Positions 55,623 through 64,000 of a stretch of 64,000 nt of DNA are shown in pieces (within the stretch, counting starts at the first letter, position 1; the number at the start of each line of letters is the position of its first letter). The notes beneath the pieces are model-generated. The model did not search any database. It was given only the letters and a program-made list of their open reading frames with translations, and was not told where the DNA came from. Source of the stretch: JAFNAG01 sp963739235 (GTDB taxonomy: Bacteria; Acidobacteriota; UBA6911); contig CAVTZY010000032.1 in assembly GCA_963739235.1 (NCBI GenBank), positions 124,001 to 188,000 of the forward strand, in the 5' to 3' direction. The translations under genes were made by a program, and so were the position numbers.

Positions 55623-56351
55623 CTATCCCTGAACTGTAGAACCAACCCTGGCACCCATAACAACGTCCCTGATATTACCATGACGGAGCAGATTGAAAAC
55701 CACTATGGGGAGTTTGTTTTCCATGCACAGGGTGATCGCAGTGGTGTCCATGACCCGGAGACCTTTTTCCAGAACTTCCAGATAGGTCAGGTTCTCGATC
55801 AATTTCGCCGAGGGAATCAACGCCGGGTCGGCATCATAGATGCCATCGACCTTGGTGGCTTTAAGGATCGCCTCGGCGCCGATCTCGATGGCGCGCAGCG
55901 CCGCGGCGGTATCGGTTGAAAAATACGGGTTCCCCGTGCCGGCGGCGAAAATCACCACCCGGCCCTTCTCCAAATGGCGGATGGCACGGCGGCGGATATA
56001 GGGTTCCGCCACCGTCCTCATTTCGATCGCCGACTGCACCCGGGTGAACACGCCTCGCTTCTCGAGGGCATTCTGCAGTGCCAGTGCGTTGATGACGGTA
56101 GCCAGCATCCCCATGTAATCGCCTTGGACGCGATCCATGCCCGCTGCGCTGACCGAAATGCCGCGGATGATGTTGCCGCCGCCCACGGTAGCGGCTACTT
56201 GCACGCCGATGCCGTGGATTTCCTCGATCTCCCCGGCGATGCGATCGGCCATCCGCGGGTCAACGCCGTATCCTTGCCCGCCCATGAGCGCCTCGCCGCT
56301 GAGCTTCAGCAAGACCCTATGGTACCGAGGGGTGCACTGACCTTCCTCCAT
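55623..56351 (-). CDS. pyrH: UMP kinase
   Basis: PyrH phosphorylates UMP to UDP in pyrimidine nucleotide synthesis. 242 residues: YHRVLLKLSGEALMGGQGYG, AATVGGGNIIRGISVSAAGM, ALALQNALEKRGVFTRVQSA, RVVIFAAGTGNPYFSTDTAA and KVDGIYDADPALIPSAKLIE, MDTTAITLCMENKLPIVVFN. All are conserved bacterial PyrH motifs. 32 bases downstream of tsf. Confidence 0.96.
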   Translation of the reverse strand: MEEGQCTPRYHRVLLKLSGEALMGGQGYGVDPRMADRIAGEIEEIHGIGVQVAATVGGGNIIRGISVSAAGMDRVQGDYMGMLATVINALALQNALEKRGVFTRVQSAIEMRTVAEPYIRRRAIRHLEKGRVVIFAAGTGNPYFSTDTAAALRAIEIGAEAILKATKVDGIYDADPALIPSAKLIENLTYLEVLEKGLRVMDTTAITLCMENKLPIVVFNLLRHGNIRDVVMGARVGSTVQG

Positions 56352-56383
56352 AAGCCCTCCCGCGCGGCCTGGCGCCGCAGCAA

Positions 56384-56974
56384 CTATTCGCCGAGACGGT
56401 AGCGAACAAAGCGGCGCACCTGGATGTTCTCGCCAATTTTCTGGATGTGACTGGCGATATGGTCTTTCACCGAGATCGCAAGCTCTTTGACAAAGGGCTG
56501 CTCCAACAGGCAGGTTTCAGCATAAAACTTTGTCATCCGACCCTCGACGATCTTGTCGAGCACGTTTTCCGGCTTTCCGGTGGTGCGGGCCTGTTCCCGG
56601 TAGATCTCCCGCTCCTTGGCCAGCACATCCTCGGTCACATCTTCTTTGCGAACGAAGCGCGGATCGCTGGCGGCAATGTGCATGGCGATATCATGGATCA
56701 GCGTCTGAAAATCGGCATTGCGCGCCACGAAATCGCTTTCGCAGTTCACCTCCACCATCACGCCGATTTTCCCGTTGTGCACGTAGCAGCCGATCAACCC
56801 TTCCTTGGTCTCACGGCCCGCCTTTTTGGCAGACGCGGACAAACCCTTCTTGCGGAGGATCGTGACAGCGGCTTCGAGATCCCCTTTGGCCTCCGCCAGC
56901 GCGGTTTTGCATTCCATAAAACCAACCCCGGTTTTTTCCCGGAGCGTTTTGACCAGATCTGCCGAGATGCTCAT
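56384..56974 (-). CDS. tsf: Translation elongation factor Ts
   Basis: EF-Ts exchanges GDP for GTP on EF-Tu. 196 residues, a short form of the family (E. coli has 283), with the conserved LVKTLREKTGVGFMECKTAL, AEAKGDLEAAVTILRKKGLS, IGVMVEVNCESDFVARNADF and a single core subdomain ending VKDHIASHIQKIGENIQVRR. The frame is intact, unlike the ribosomal genes beside it. Confidence 0.96.
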   Translation of the reverse strand: MSISADLVKTLREKTGVGFMECKTALAEAKGDLEAAVTILRKKGLSASAKKAGRETKEGLIGCYVHNGKIGVMVEVNCESDFVARNADFQTLIHDIAMHIAASDPRFVRKEDVTEDVLAKEREIYREQARTTGKPENVLDKIVEGRMTKFYAETCLLEQPFVKELAISVKDHIASHIQKIGENIQVRRFVRYRLGE

Positions 56975-57127
56975 ACTGTCCCTCCAAAATCAAATCTGTG
57001 CGTGCCCGCACTGAGGCGCCGCGCTGTCTCACACAGCTGCCTGCAGCACTGCCGGCCGCGGGGCCGCCTCGAAAGGTGGGTGAAGTGAAAATGACGCGCA
57101 GTCAGTCGCCGCCGTCCGGCCGAATCG

Positions 57128-58259
57128 CTAAGCCCCCTGCTCTCCAGGCGTCGGATCCGGTTCATTGGGCGCCGGAGCAACGGGCTGGTTTTCTTCCGGC
57201 TGCACAGCCGGGGCCCCCGCCGATTCAACCGGCGCTGCGGGCTCGGCCGGCGCGACTTGTTCGGCTGGTGCTTCAGGCGCGGACGGCTCTCCGACATCGG
57301 CGTGCGCCTGGGATTCCGGCTTTTTGCTGGGCCGGGCTTTGCGCTGGAGCGTCTTCTTAAAGGTGGTCTTGGGTTTGCCACCTGCCTCGGCCTGCGGCGC
57401 AACACCCTCGCCTGGCGCCGATGCGGCCTCTCCGGCCTCTTTCCCCTCGGCCGCCCTGCGGGCGGCTTCAGCTGCAGCAGCTTTCGCGGCGGCTTCGCGC
57501 GCGGCCGCGGCCTGCTGAGCCTGCAGCTGCCGCTGCTTCTCCATCTGCTCCGCCAATTCCTTTTGCTGCGCTTCGAAGACGGCACTGCCCATCCAGATAA
57601 GCCTGGGAAATCGTGTTCGCGATCAGGCGAATGGCGCGAAGCGCGTCGTCGTTGCCGGGGATGATGTAGTCGATCTCATCCGGATCGCAATTGGTATCCG
57701 CGACACCTACGATCGGGATTCCCAGTTTGCGCGCCTCCTGCACCGCGATCGCCTCCTTCTTGGTGTCGATGACGAAAAGCGCCTCGGGCAGCTGGGTCAT
57801 TTCCTTGATGCCCGAGAGGTTTTTCTCCAGCTTCTTGCGCTCCCGTTCCAGGCGGGCCACTTCTTTCTTGGAAAGAAGATCATACTGCCCGTTGGACTGC
57901 ATCGCTTCCAGCTCACGAAACCGCTTGATGCTTTTCTGAATCGTCGCGAAGTTGGTGAGCAGTCCGCCCAGCCAGCGCTGATTCACGTAATACATGCCGC
58001 AGCGCTGAGATTCCTCCTGAATGACGTCCTGCGCCTGGCGCTTTGTGCCCAGAAACAGCACCGTCTTGCCCTGCGCCCCGAGTTCGTAGATGAACTGGAC
58101 TGCGTTCTTGAAGAGCTTCAAGCTCTTCTGCAGATCGATGATATAGATGCCGTTTCTTTCCCCGAAAATATATTCCTTCATTTTCGGGTTCCAGCGCTTC
58201 GTCTGGTGGCCGAAATGGACACCTGCCTCCAGCAGTTGCTTCATGCTAATCGAGACCAA
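57128..58259 (-). CDS. rpsB: 30S ribosomal protein S2 with long Ala/Pro/Glu-rich C-terminal extension (one frameshift)
   Basis: S2 binds at the back of the small subunit and is essential. Start TTG at 58259 with a GGGAGG site gives VSISMKQLLEAGVHFGHQTK, RNGIYIIDLQKSLKLFKNAV, YVNQRWLGGLLTNFATIQKS, PEALFVIDTKKEAIAVQEAR, and GVADTNCDPDEIDYIIPGND. After AYLDG (near 57592) the frame changes; deleting one G gives GSAVFEAQQKELAEQMEKQR and a tail of about 150 residues, first a charged helix, then Ala/Pro/Glu-rich, ending at 57128. The reconstructed protein is about 377 residues, far longer than E. coli S2 (241). Confidence 0.9.
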
Positions 58260-58276
58260 ATAGAACCTCCCTCAGG

Positions 58277-58670
58277 TTACCGCTTGGAGAACTGGAACCG
58301 CTTGCGGGCTCCTTTTTGACCGTATTTTTTCCGTTCCTTGATTCGGGAATCGCGCGTCAGCATCCCCGCCCGCTTCAGCTTGGGGCGCAACTCGCCGTTG
58401 AACTCCAGCAGCGCCTTGGCAATTCCAAGCCGGATGGCTCCCGCCTGCCCGGAAATCCCGCCGCCATCGACCGTGATCCTGAGGTCGAATTTCCCCAGGC
58501 AGTCGGTGATGGTAAGGGGAGAGCGAATGACCGTGCGCTGAGTCTCGTTGCGGAAGTAATCCGCCAGCTCGCGTCTGTTCACCTTGATAGTCGCCGATTC
58601 CCGGCATCAGATACACCCGAGCGGTGGAACTTTTCCTCTTTCCGGTCCCGTAATATTGAACTGTCGCCAA
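58277..58670 (-). CDS. rpsI: 30S ribosomal protein S9 (one frameshift)
   Basis: S9 contacts tRNA in the P-site by its C-terminal tail. Start TTG at 58670 with a TAAGGAG site: ATVQYYGTGKRKSSTARVYL, MPGIG; then, after removing one G near 58588, TIKVNRRELADYFRNETQRT in the second frame, ITVDGGGISGQAGAIRLGIA, KALLEFNGELRPKLKRAGML, TRDSRIKERKKYGQKGARKR, ending FQFSKR. Length about 130, standard. Confidence 0.93.
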
Positions 58671-58726
58671 ACTCGGACTCCTTACCTTAAATAGAAACTA
58701 GCATTTCACCGTCACACAAAACCTGC

Positions 58727-59156
58727 TTACAGGGCGAGCGCACTGGGCCGCTGCGCCTGATGAGGATGATGTGGACCACGATAGACCTTTAACTTCTTGC
58801 GCATCGCCCGGCCCAGCTTGGATCTTGGGCAGCATGCCGAAAATCGCTTCCTGCACGACCCGTTCCGGCCTCTGGGCCATGAGCACCCCGGCGGCGACCT
58901 CACGCAAGCCGCCCGGATATCCCGTATGGTGGCGATAGAACTTTTCGGTCAGCTTTTTGCCGGTCAGCCGGATCTTGGCGGCGTTGATGACAATGACATG
59001 GTCTCCGGTGTCCAGAAACGGCGTATATATCGCTTTGTCCTTGCCAGTCAGGAGGTTGGCCACGCGCGTGGCGAGGCGCCCAAGGATCTGATCCTCGGCG
59101 TCGACCACATGCCACTGTTTCTGCATATCCTTCTCGCCGGGTATAAAACTCTTCAT
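58727..59156 (-). CDS. rplM: 50S ribosomal protein L13 (one frameshift)
   Basis: L13 is an early-assembly large-subunit protein. Start at 59156 (KSFIPGEKDMQKQWHVVDAE; GGAG site) rather than the ATG four codons up. QILGRLATRVANLLTGKDKA, TGDHVIVINAAKIRLTGKKL, YRHHTGYPGGLREVAAGVLM and EAIFGMLPK are in the first frame. One surplus base near 58830 moves the end into KLGRAMRKKLKVYRGPHHPH, QAQRPSALAL with the stop at 58727-58729. 142 residues, the usual length. Confidence 0.93.
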
Positions 59157-59740
59157 CGTTGACTCCATGGAATATCCACAAGGCAGAATAATCTTTTAGG
59201 CTAACCAACAGCAGCCCAACTGTCAAGACAATTTGGCTGAAGTTCTGGTGCGGATACTCGTCTTGGAAAGAACCGTGCCGGGAAGCATATGGTGTGCCGA
59301 CATAATTTCCTATGCCGCCCCCTGCCAATATCCGACAGGGAGATCCCGACAAACTTTTATTTTACCATGCCCGAAGCGCCGCTCAAACCCCCTATTCACC
59401 AGAATCGCGCATAAATGTGAGTTTTTGCGACGCATCTCACTTATTTCCTTTTTAAGCAGGAGCAAGATAGGGTCGGCTACTACTCATGAAAAAAGTCCAT
59501 GACGCCCGAAACTACATATTCGGAAAATGGTCTCCAAACTGCCGAAAAAAAATAATGAAGGTTATTCAATGCTTCGAACGATAAGTGATTTTGAGACGGA
59601 ATGGCCGGGCCGAGGGCATCGGAGCCGTTGGAAGTCGCACTCTTGAGCATTTGCCGTCTTCCGATGGGATCGGTCGCTGTTAAGGTCATCCCCCTGAGCG
59701 GTAAACCCATATTGAACCTGTGACCAGAATTTGAGATCTC
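59157..59740. other. Divergent intergenic region between rplM and pilM
   Basis: 584 bases that should hold the promoters of the rplM-rpsI-rpsB-tsf-pyrH-frr operon (minus) and pilMNOPQ (plus). No confident promoter, riboswitch or gene was recognised; a TGGAAA-N5-GTGC on the plus strand near 59266 has -24/-12 spacing but matches the consensus poorly. Confidence 0.4.
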
Positions 59741-60801
59741 ATGGCACTGACACTATTTAATCGATCCAAACAAGTCGTGGGCCTGGATATCGGATCCAGC
59801 AGCATCAAGGCGGCACAGCTGCGTCTCGGTGCGCAAGGGCGGTTTCGAGCTCATGAGCCTTGGCATTGAGCAAATCTCCCCGGAATGCATCGTGGATGGG
59901 GTGGTAATCTCCAAAATCCCGGTCGCCGATGCCATCAACCGGATCTTTACCCAGCAGGCGATAAAAAACCGTCGTGTCGCCACTTCGATCTCGGGGCACT
60001 CGGTGATCGTGAAGAAGATCTCCCTCCCCATCCAGAGCGAAGAAGATCTGGCGGAATCCATCCGCTGGGAGGCGGAGCAATACATCCCGTTTGATATTAC
60101 AGATGTGAACCTGGATTACCAGGTGTTGGGACAGAACGCCAGCTCCGATCAGCTCGATGTCCTGCTGGTCGCGGTGAAGAAGGAAAAAATCACCGATCAC
60201 ACCAGCGTGATTTCAATGGCTGGAAAAAGTCCGGTGGTCGTCGATGTCGATGCCTTCGCGCTCCAGAATGCCTACGAAGTCAATTATGAGCCCACGGACG
60301 CGCACTACCGTGGCCCTGCTCGACATCGGCGCCAGCATCATGACCATCAATATTGTCAGCGGCAGCGACTTCCTGTTCACGCGCGACGTCGGGGTCGGCG
60401 GACGACAGTACACCGACTTTATCCAGAAGGAGTTCAACCTGAACTTCAGCCAGGCTCAGGCTCTCAAACACGGCGAATCCGTGGACGGGATCAACCCGTC
60501 GGAAGTGCAGCACGTCATTGAATCCGTGACCGAGATCATCTGCCTGGAGATCCAGAAAACCTTTGATTTCTTCAAATCGACCACCACAGTGGATCATATC
60601 GACCGCATGTTGGTGAGCGGCGGCGGCGCGCATACTCCCGGACTGCTGGAAATGCTGACCCGCAAGTTCGAGATTCCGACCGAGAAATTTGATTCCTTTA
60701 AAAACATCAGCTACGACCCGAAGCGCTTCCCGTTTATCGCCGACCGGTCTCCGGATCTGGCGATCGTCATCGGGCTCGCCCTACGGAACACCGAGGAATA
60801 G
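59741..60801 (+). CDS. pilM: Type IV pilus assembly protein PilM (two frameshifts)
   Basis: PilM is the actin-like cytoplasmic ATPase-fold protein that binds the PilN tail below the pilus motor. About 353 residues after repair. Start MALTLFNRSKQVVGLDIGSS and SIKAAQLRL; a one-base insertion near 59827, then RKGGFELMSLGIEQISPECI, SISGHSVIVKKISLPIQSEE, RWEAEQYIPFDITDVNLDYQ; a second near 60300, then TTVALLDIGASIMTINIVSG, VGGRQYTDFIQKEFNLNFSQ and MLVSGGGAHTPGLLEMLTRK. These are the PilM signature regions. First gene of pilMNOPQ. Confidence 0.92.
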
Positions 60802-60808
60802 AGCAGCT

Positions 60809-61375
60809 ATGATCAAGGTAAATCTGCTCAGAGATCAAACCACGCAAACCCACCACATGGCGGTCGCTCCGACAACCTCGCCGTTGGGGTGGATGATGCT
60901 TGCGGCGCTGATATTGGTTCTTGCGGGTCTAGGTGGAACTTGGTATTACCTGAACCAGCAAGTCGCAGAACTCACGACTTCCCGAAACCGGCTCGCCGCG
61001 GAAAACACCCGTCTGCAAGGTCTGAGAAAACAAATCGATCAGTTCGAGAAGATGAAGAGCGAACGTCAGAACCGCATTGATGTCATCAATCAGCTCAAGT
61101 CGAATCAGACAGGGCCGGTGCTGCTGTTGAATTCTGTCATCCGCAGCATCCCGACCGGAGCCGTCCTCTGGTTGACCAGCATCGAGCAGAAGGGGAATCA
61201 GGTGCGCATCACCGGATTCACGCAGCGGGGTGAAACCATCCCGGATTTGCTGAGCAATCTGGCGGCCACGGGATATTTCAAGACCGTCGACCTCGAACTT
61301 TATGAGGATCAGCAGAAGGAAGCGGCAAAATTCACGCTGGTCTGCGTCAGTGCACCTAAGAAGTCTACGGAGTAA
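60809..61375 (+). CDS. pilN: Type IV pilus assembly protein PilN
   Basis: PilN is a bitopic inner-membrane protein whose N-terminal tail binds PilM. 188 residues: the conserved tail MIKVNLLRD, one membrane helix (WMMLAALILVLAGLGGTWYY), a coiled coil (LTTSRNRLAAENTRLQGLRK) and a periplasmic ferredoxin-like domain (IPTGAVLWLTSIEQKGNQVR). The start is set by the INLLP-type tail; the frame is open further up inside pilM. It begins 8 bases after the pilM stop. Confidence 0.92.
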   Translation: MIKVNLLRDQTTQTHHMAVAPTTSPLGWMMLAALILVLAGLGGTWYYLNQQVAELTTSRNRLAAENTRLQGLRKQIDQFEKMKSERQNRIDVINQLKSNQTGPVLLLNSVIRSIPTGAVLWLTSIEQKGNQVRITGFTQRGETIPDLLSNLAATGYFKTVDLELYEDQQKEAAKFTLVCVSAPKKSTE

Positions 61376-61977
61376 TGCTGCATATGACACTTGGCAAATT
61401 CAAACTGGAAAATCTGCCGCGTAATGTTCAGCTGGCCTTTGTCGCAATCCTGGCCATTGGTCTTGCTGCCGCGGGCTATTTTTTCTATTTGCAGAATCTC
61501 GTGACCGCGCGCAGCGCGCTGCTGGCGGAAATTGCCAAATTGGAGACCGCCGTGGCACAGGCCTCAGAGGTCGAACAACGGCTGGATCAGTTCAAGCGCG
61601 ACCTGGCCGTGCTCGACGCTCGCCTGGAAGAGTTGCGCCGCATTCTGCCGGCACAGAAAGAGACGCCGGATGTTATGCGAGCCGTGCAAAACATGGCGGC
61701 CGACAGCACCTTGAAGATCGTCAAATTCGCGCCGCAGGCAGTTGTCCCGCGCGCCTTCTATTCCGACTGGCCAATTACCATGGATATCCAGGGTTCCTAT
61801 AACGCTTTGGGAGGCTTCGTGGAAAAAATCGGTCAGTTCCGGCGCATCATCAATGTCGACAATCTCGTAGTCAAGATCATCGAGGGCTCAACCGATCCCT
61901 CGCGAACGCTCAGTGCCAGCTTTACGGCGACAACCTTTGTTTATCGGGATGATGTAGTCAGCACTCCCGTCAAATAG
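61375..61977 (+). CDS. pilO: Type IV pilus assembly protein PilO
   Basis: PilO pairs with PilN in the inner-membrane alignment complex. 200 residues: an N-terminal helix (NVQLAFVAILAIGLAAAGYF), coiled coil (ALLAEIAKLETAVAQASEVE, LEELRRILPAQKETPDVMRA) and a PilO periplasmic domain (YSDWPITMDIQGSYNALGGF, VEKIGQFRRIINVDNLVVKI). The first ATG (61375) overlaps the pilN stop (TAATG); an alternative ATG is at 61384. Confidence 0.92.
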   Translation: MLHMTLGKFKLENLPRNVQLAFVAILAIGLAAAGYFFYLQNLVTARSALLAEIAKLETAVAQASEVEQRLDQFKRDLAVLDARLEELRRILPAQKETPDVMRAVQNMAADSTLKIVKFAPQAVVPRAFYSDWPITMDIQGSYNALGGFVEKIGQFRRIINVDNLVVKIIEGSTDPSRTLSASFTATTFVYRDDVVSTPVK

Positions 61978-61984
61978 GGCAGAA

Positions 61985-62485
61985 ATGTTTAGAAAATCTT
62001 CATTCATTTGGCTTGTGGCTCTGGCAGGGGTCGCCCTGCTGACACCCTCCGCCGTCAGCAGGCAGACTCCGGAAAACAAGGCCGCTAAAGTCAGAAAAGC
62101 CGCCCCCGTCGTCGAGGTTCCGGCGGGAATCGCTGGAGTCCGTTTTGAATCCGGCAACCGCCCGGATCCTTTCCTGAATCCGCTCGGCCAACGCAAGGGC
62201 ACGATAGACCCGGATTCGGAAATTCCCAGGGGAGCCCCCCCTCCCGGCATCGCAGGCATGAGTACCAACGAGGTGGAACTGCTCGGGATGTCGTTGAGCC
62301 CGGAGGGGAAAACGGCAGTTTTTAAAGGAACCGACAAACGAGTCTATTTCCTGCGCGAAGGGGATCGTCTGTACGACGGCTTTTTGAAGGCCATCACCAT
62401 CGATTCCGTGCTGCTGATTCACGAGACCAACCTGAGAAGCGGCAAGGTCTTGATCCAGGAAATCACCAAGCGTCTCAGAACTTAA
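61985..62485 (+). CDS. pilP: Type IV pilus assembly lipoprotein PilP
   Basis: PilP links the PilNO complex to the PilQ secretin. 166 residues: signal peptide (SSFIWLVALAGVALLTPSAV, without a clear lipobox Cys), a linker, the RPDPFLNPLGQRKGT motif typical of PilP, and the beta-sandwich domain (NEVELLGMSLSPEGKTAVFK, KRVYFLREGDRLYDGFLKAI). Absence of the lipobox means it may be a soluble periplasmic form. Confidence 0.88.
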   Translation: MFRKSSFIWLVALAGVALLTPSAVSRQTPENKAAKVRKAAPVVEVPAGIAGVRFESGNRPDPFLNPLGQRKGTIDPDSEIPRGAPPPGIAGMSTNEVELLGMSLSPEGKTAVFKGTDKRVYFLREGDRLYDGFLKAITIDSVLLIHETNLRSGKVLIQEITKRLRT

Positions 62486-62498
62486 TAGGAATGCTGCT

Positions 62499-64000
62499 AT
62501 GAGAATGCGATCCGTCAATATCAGGAGCCTGGTCACCACGACAAGAGTCCGTCGGCGTGTTTTGTGCATGGTTCTGCTTCCCCCGCTGCTGCTTGCCTTG
62601 ATGGCGGCGGGATATGGCCGGCAGGAAGCTGTCGCGCAAAAAACGCTCAAGGGGGTCGAAAACCTAGATCTTCCTTATCTCTCGGACAAGGGAGTGGCGG
62701 AAAAGATCGCCACGGCGCCCGCCGGCTTCATTTCGGCGGTCACAACCAACCAGGAGGGGAAGAGCCTCGTAGTCTCGGTCAGCAGCAGCTGCCTGCCGAG
62801 TTACCAGGAATTCGACCTGAGCAACCCAGCGCGACTCGTCGTGGACTTCCTGAATACCGAGAACCATGCCGCCGTCCTGAGCTACCCGCTTGGGGCTGCA
62901 GGAGTCAAACAGCTTCGCATCCGTCAATTCCAAAGCACAGATCCCAAGATCGCCCGCCTGGTGTTTGATCTGGACAAGAATTACGGCAACCACGAGATCT
63001 CGGCCGACAGCCACGGTGTGCGTATAACCTTCCGGTCAGCGGAAGGCAGTACCACCAGCGCGCCGAAGCCACAGGCGGCTGCGCCTGCAGTAACGGCCCC
63101 AGCTGCCGATCCCGGTTCAAAAACCCCGGTGACGGCTCCCAAGATCACCTCCATACCCGCTCGCGCCGAACAGGAAGCGGAGACGCCGCCTGCCGTCGTC
63201 CCGATCATCAGCGACCTTGCCGCTTCTGAGATTCCACAGAGCGCACTGGCCACGGCGGCGACTAAACCGTCGGTTCGGGTACAGCCTCCTCAGATCAAGG
63301 AGAAACCCGCTCCGCCCCATCCGGAACCTGCGCCCACAGCGCCTCCGCCGGCTCTGTCCACGGGTCCATTTCAGGAAGCGTATTCGGGACACCCCCTCAC
63401 ATTGGATCTGGTCAACATTGCGCTCGTAGACTTCTTCCGCCTCATGTCGGAAGAAGGGGGCATCAACATCGTCGTCGATCCTGAAGTTAAAGGCACCACG
63501 TCGGTCAAAATGACCAAAGCCCCCTGGGACCAGATATTTGAGGTCGTGTTGAGAAACAACTCCCTCGACAAGCAGGTGGATGGAAACGTCGTCCGCATTG
63601 CTTCCAGGAAGACCATACAGGCCGAGGCAAAGCAGCGCGAAGATCTCAAGAAAGCGGAATTGCTCGCGGCGGATGTGGACACCCGCATCCGTCGTTTGAA
63701 CTATGCGAAGTCGGAAAACATCCTTGCCGTCCTGAAGGATCAGATGACAGCACGTGGGTTGGTGGTAGAAGACAAGAGAACCGGCTCACTGGTGCTGACG
63801 GATATTCCGACTTCACTGGACAGAGTCATGCAGATCATCGACGACCTCGATACTCCTGAGCCGCAAGTTGAGATCGAGGCGCGCATCGTATCAGCCAACC
63901 GCGATTTCGCGCGCGACATCGGCATTCAATTTGGCTTTGTGCAGGGAAACCTCGAACGCGTGACCGCCGGCGGTCCCAATACTTTCGGCACCATCGGGGG
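62499..64000 (+). CDS. pilQ: Type IV pilus secretin PilQ (3' end cut by window edge)
   Basis: PilQ is the outer-membrane secretin pore for the pilus. The ATG at 62499 starts 500 visible residues in one open frame: signal peptide, an AMIN domain (about 80-170; FDLSNPARLVVDFLNTENHA, VRITFRS) that binds peptidoglycan, a Pro/Ala-rich linker (about 175-285), the STN/N0 domain (HPLTLDLVNIALVDFFRLMS, EEGGINIVVDPEVKGTTSVK), and an N1/secretin-type domain (RLNYAKSENILAVLKDQMTA, GSLVLTDIPTSLDRVMQIID, VEIEARIVSANRDFARDIGI). The pore-forming C-terminal secretin domain lies beyond the window. Confidence 0.93.
   Translation, partial: MRMRSVNIRSLVTTTRVRRRVLCMVLLPPLLLALMAAGYGRQEAVAQKTLKGVENLDLPYLSDKGVAEKIATAPAGFISAVTTNQEGKSLVVSVSSSCLPSYQEFDLSNPARLVVDFLNTENHAAVLSYPLGAAGVKQLRIRQFQSTDPKIARLVFDLDKNYGNHEISADSHGVRITFRSAEGSTTSAPKPQAAAPAVTAPAADPGSKTPVTAPKITSIPARAEQEAETPPAVVPIISDLAASEIPQSALATAATKPSVRVQPPQIKEKPAPPHPEPAPTAPPPALSTGPFQEAYSGHPLTLDLVNIALVDFFRLMSEEGGINIVVDPEVKGTTSVKMTKAPWDQIFEVVLRNNSLDKQVDGNVVRIASRKTIQAEAKQREDLKKAELLAADVDTRIRRLNYAKSENILAVLKDQMTARGLVVEDKRTGSLVLTDIPTSLDRVMQIIDDLDTPEPQVEIEARIVSANRDFARDIGIQFGFVQGNLERVTAGGPNTFGTIG

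Noticed and set aside
58277..58670. Programmed frameshifting in rpsI, rpsB or rplM
   Set aside because: No slippery motif at the joins; many unrelated genes show the same kind of one-base error, so sequence error is simpler.
1..64000. CRISPR arrays, rRNA and tRNA genes
   Set aside because: Intergenic regions were scanned by eye and no regularly spaced repeats, rRNA cores or cloverleaf with a GTTCGAAT-type arm were found.

Overview
The window reads as a chromosomal segment of a flagellated, piliated Gram-negative bacterium, most likely an Acidobacteriota member assembled from an environmental sample. The pointers are a VWFA-related domain of the type typical of Acidobacteria (45076-46098), the rplM-rpsI-rpsB-tsf-pyrH-frr cluster beside pilMNOPQ, a TatT-type TRAP transporter, and heavy use of sigma-54/NtrC control. 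This placement is an inference from gene content; no 16S rRNA or tRNA gene was seen.

Layout. 1-14.4 kb is one long minus-strand flagellar cluster. In transcription order it is flgB-flgC-fliE-fliF-fliG-fliH-fliI-fliJ-fliK, a palindrome-rich MITE-like insert, an unknown gene-flgD-flgE-terminator, then fliL-fliN-fliO-fliP running off the left edge. Three -24/-12 (sigma-54) promoters head its blocks (14445-14459, 5129-5143, 2443-2457). Directly upstream lie an NtrC-type regulator and its PAS kinase (FlrC/FlrB-like, 14.5-17.2 kb). Beyond these come an ISAzo13-type insertion sequence with a -1 slippery A8 run (17.6-19.5 kb), a receiver protein whose 3' end the IS interrupts, and a second NtrC regulator with a FleQ-like C-terminus (20.3-21.7 kb). 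fliM is not in its usual place between fliL and fliN.

22-35 kb is accessory: an ECF-sigma remnant, a three-gene TRAP transporter (TatT, DctP, fused DctQM), a Tat-exported glycoside-hydrolase-like protein, and a head-to-head pair (M48 protease and multi-PAS hybrid kinase) that both lack their N-terminal parts at one point near 30550. 34.3-41.8 kb is a CusCBA-type heavy-metal efflux operon followed by a Cys-rich and an unknown exported protein. 42.3-46.1 kb holds a third NtrC regulator, a membrane histidine kinase and the VWFA protein. 46.4-50.6 kb holds a coiled-coil protein and an XPB-like helicase overlapping a Bax1/DUF790-type nuclease, an archaeal-style repair pair. 50.8-59.2 kb is housekeeping: speA, efp, an IS200/IS605 element, dedA, frr, pyrH, tsf, rpsB, rpsI, rplM. 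59.7-64.0 kb is the type IV pilus operon pilM-N-O-P-Q (pilQ cut by the right edge).

A caution for the whole window: single-base frameshifts break many genes that should be intact (rpsB, rpsI, rplM, speA, pilM, fliF, fliG, fliH, fliI, cusB and others). Because some of these are essential, most are probably consensus errors, and I annotate the genes over their full reconstructed span.
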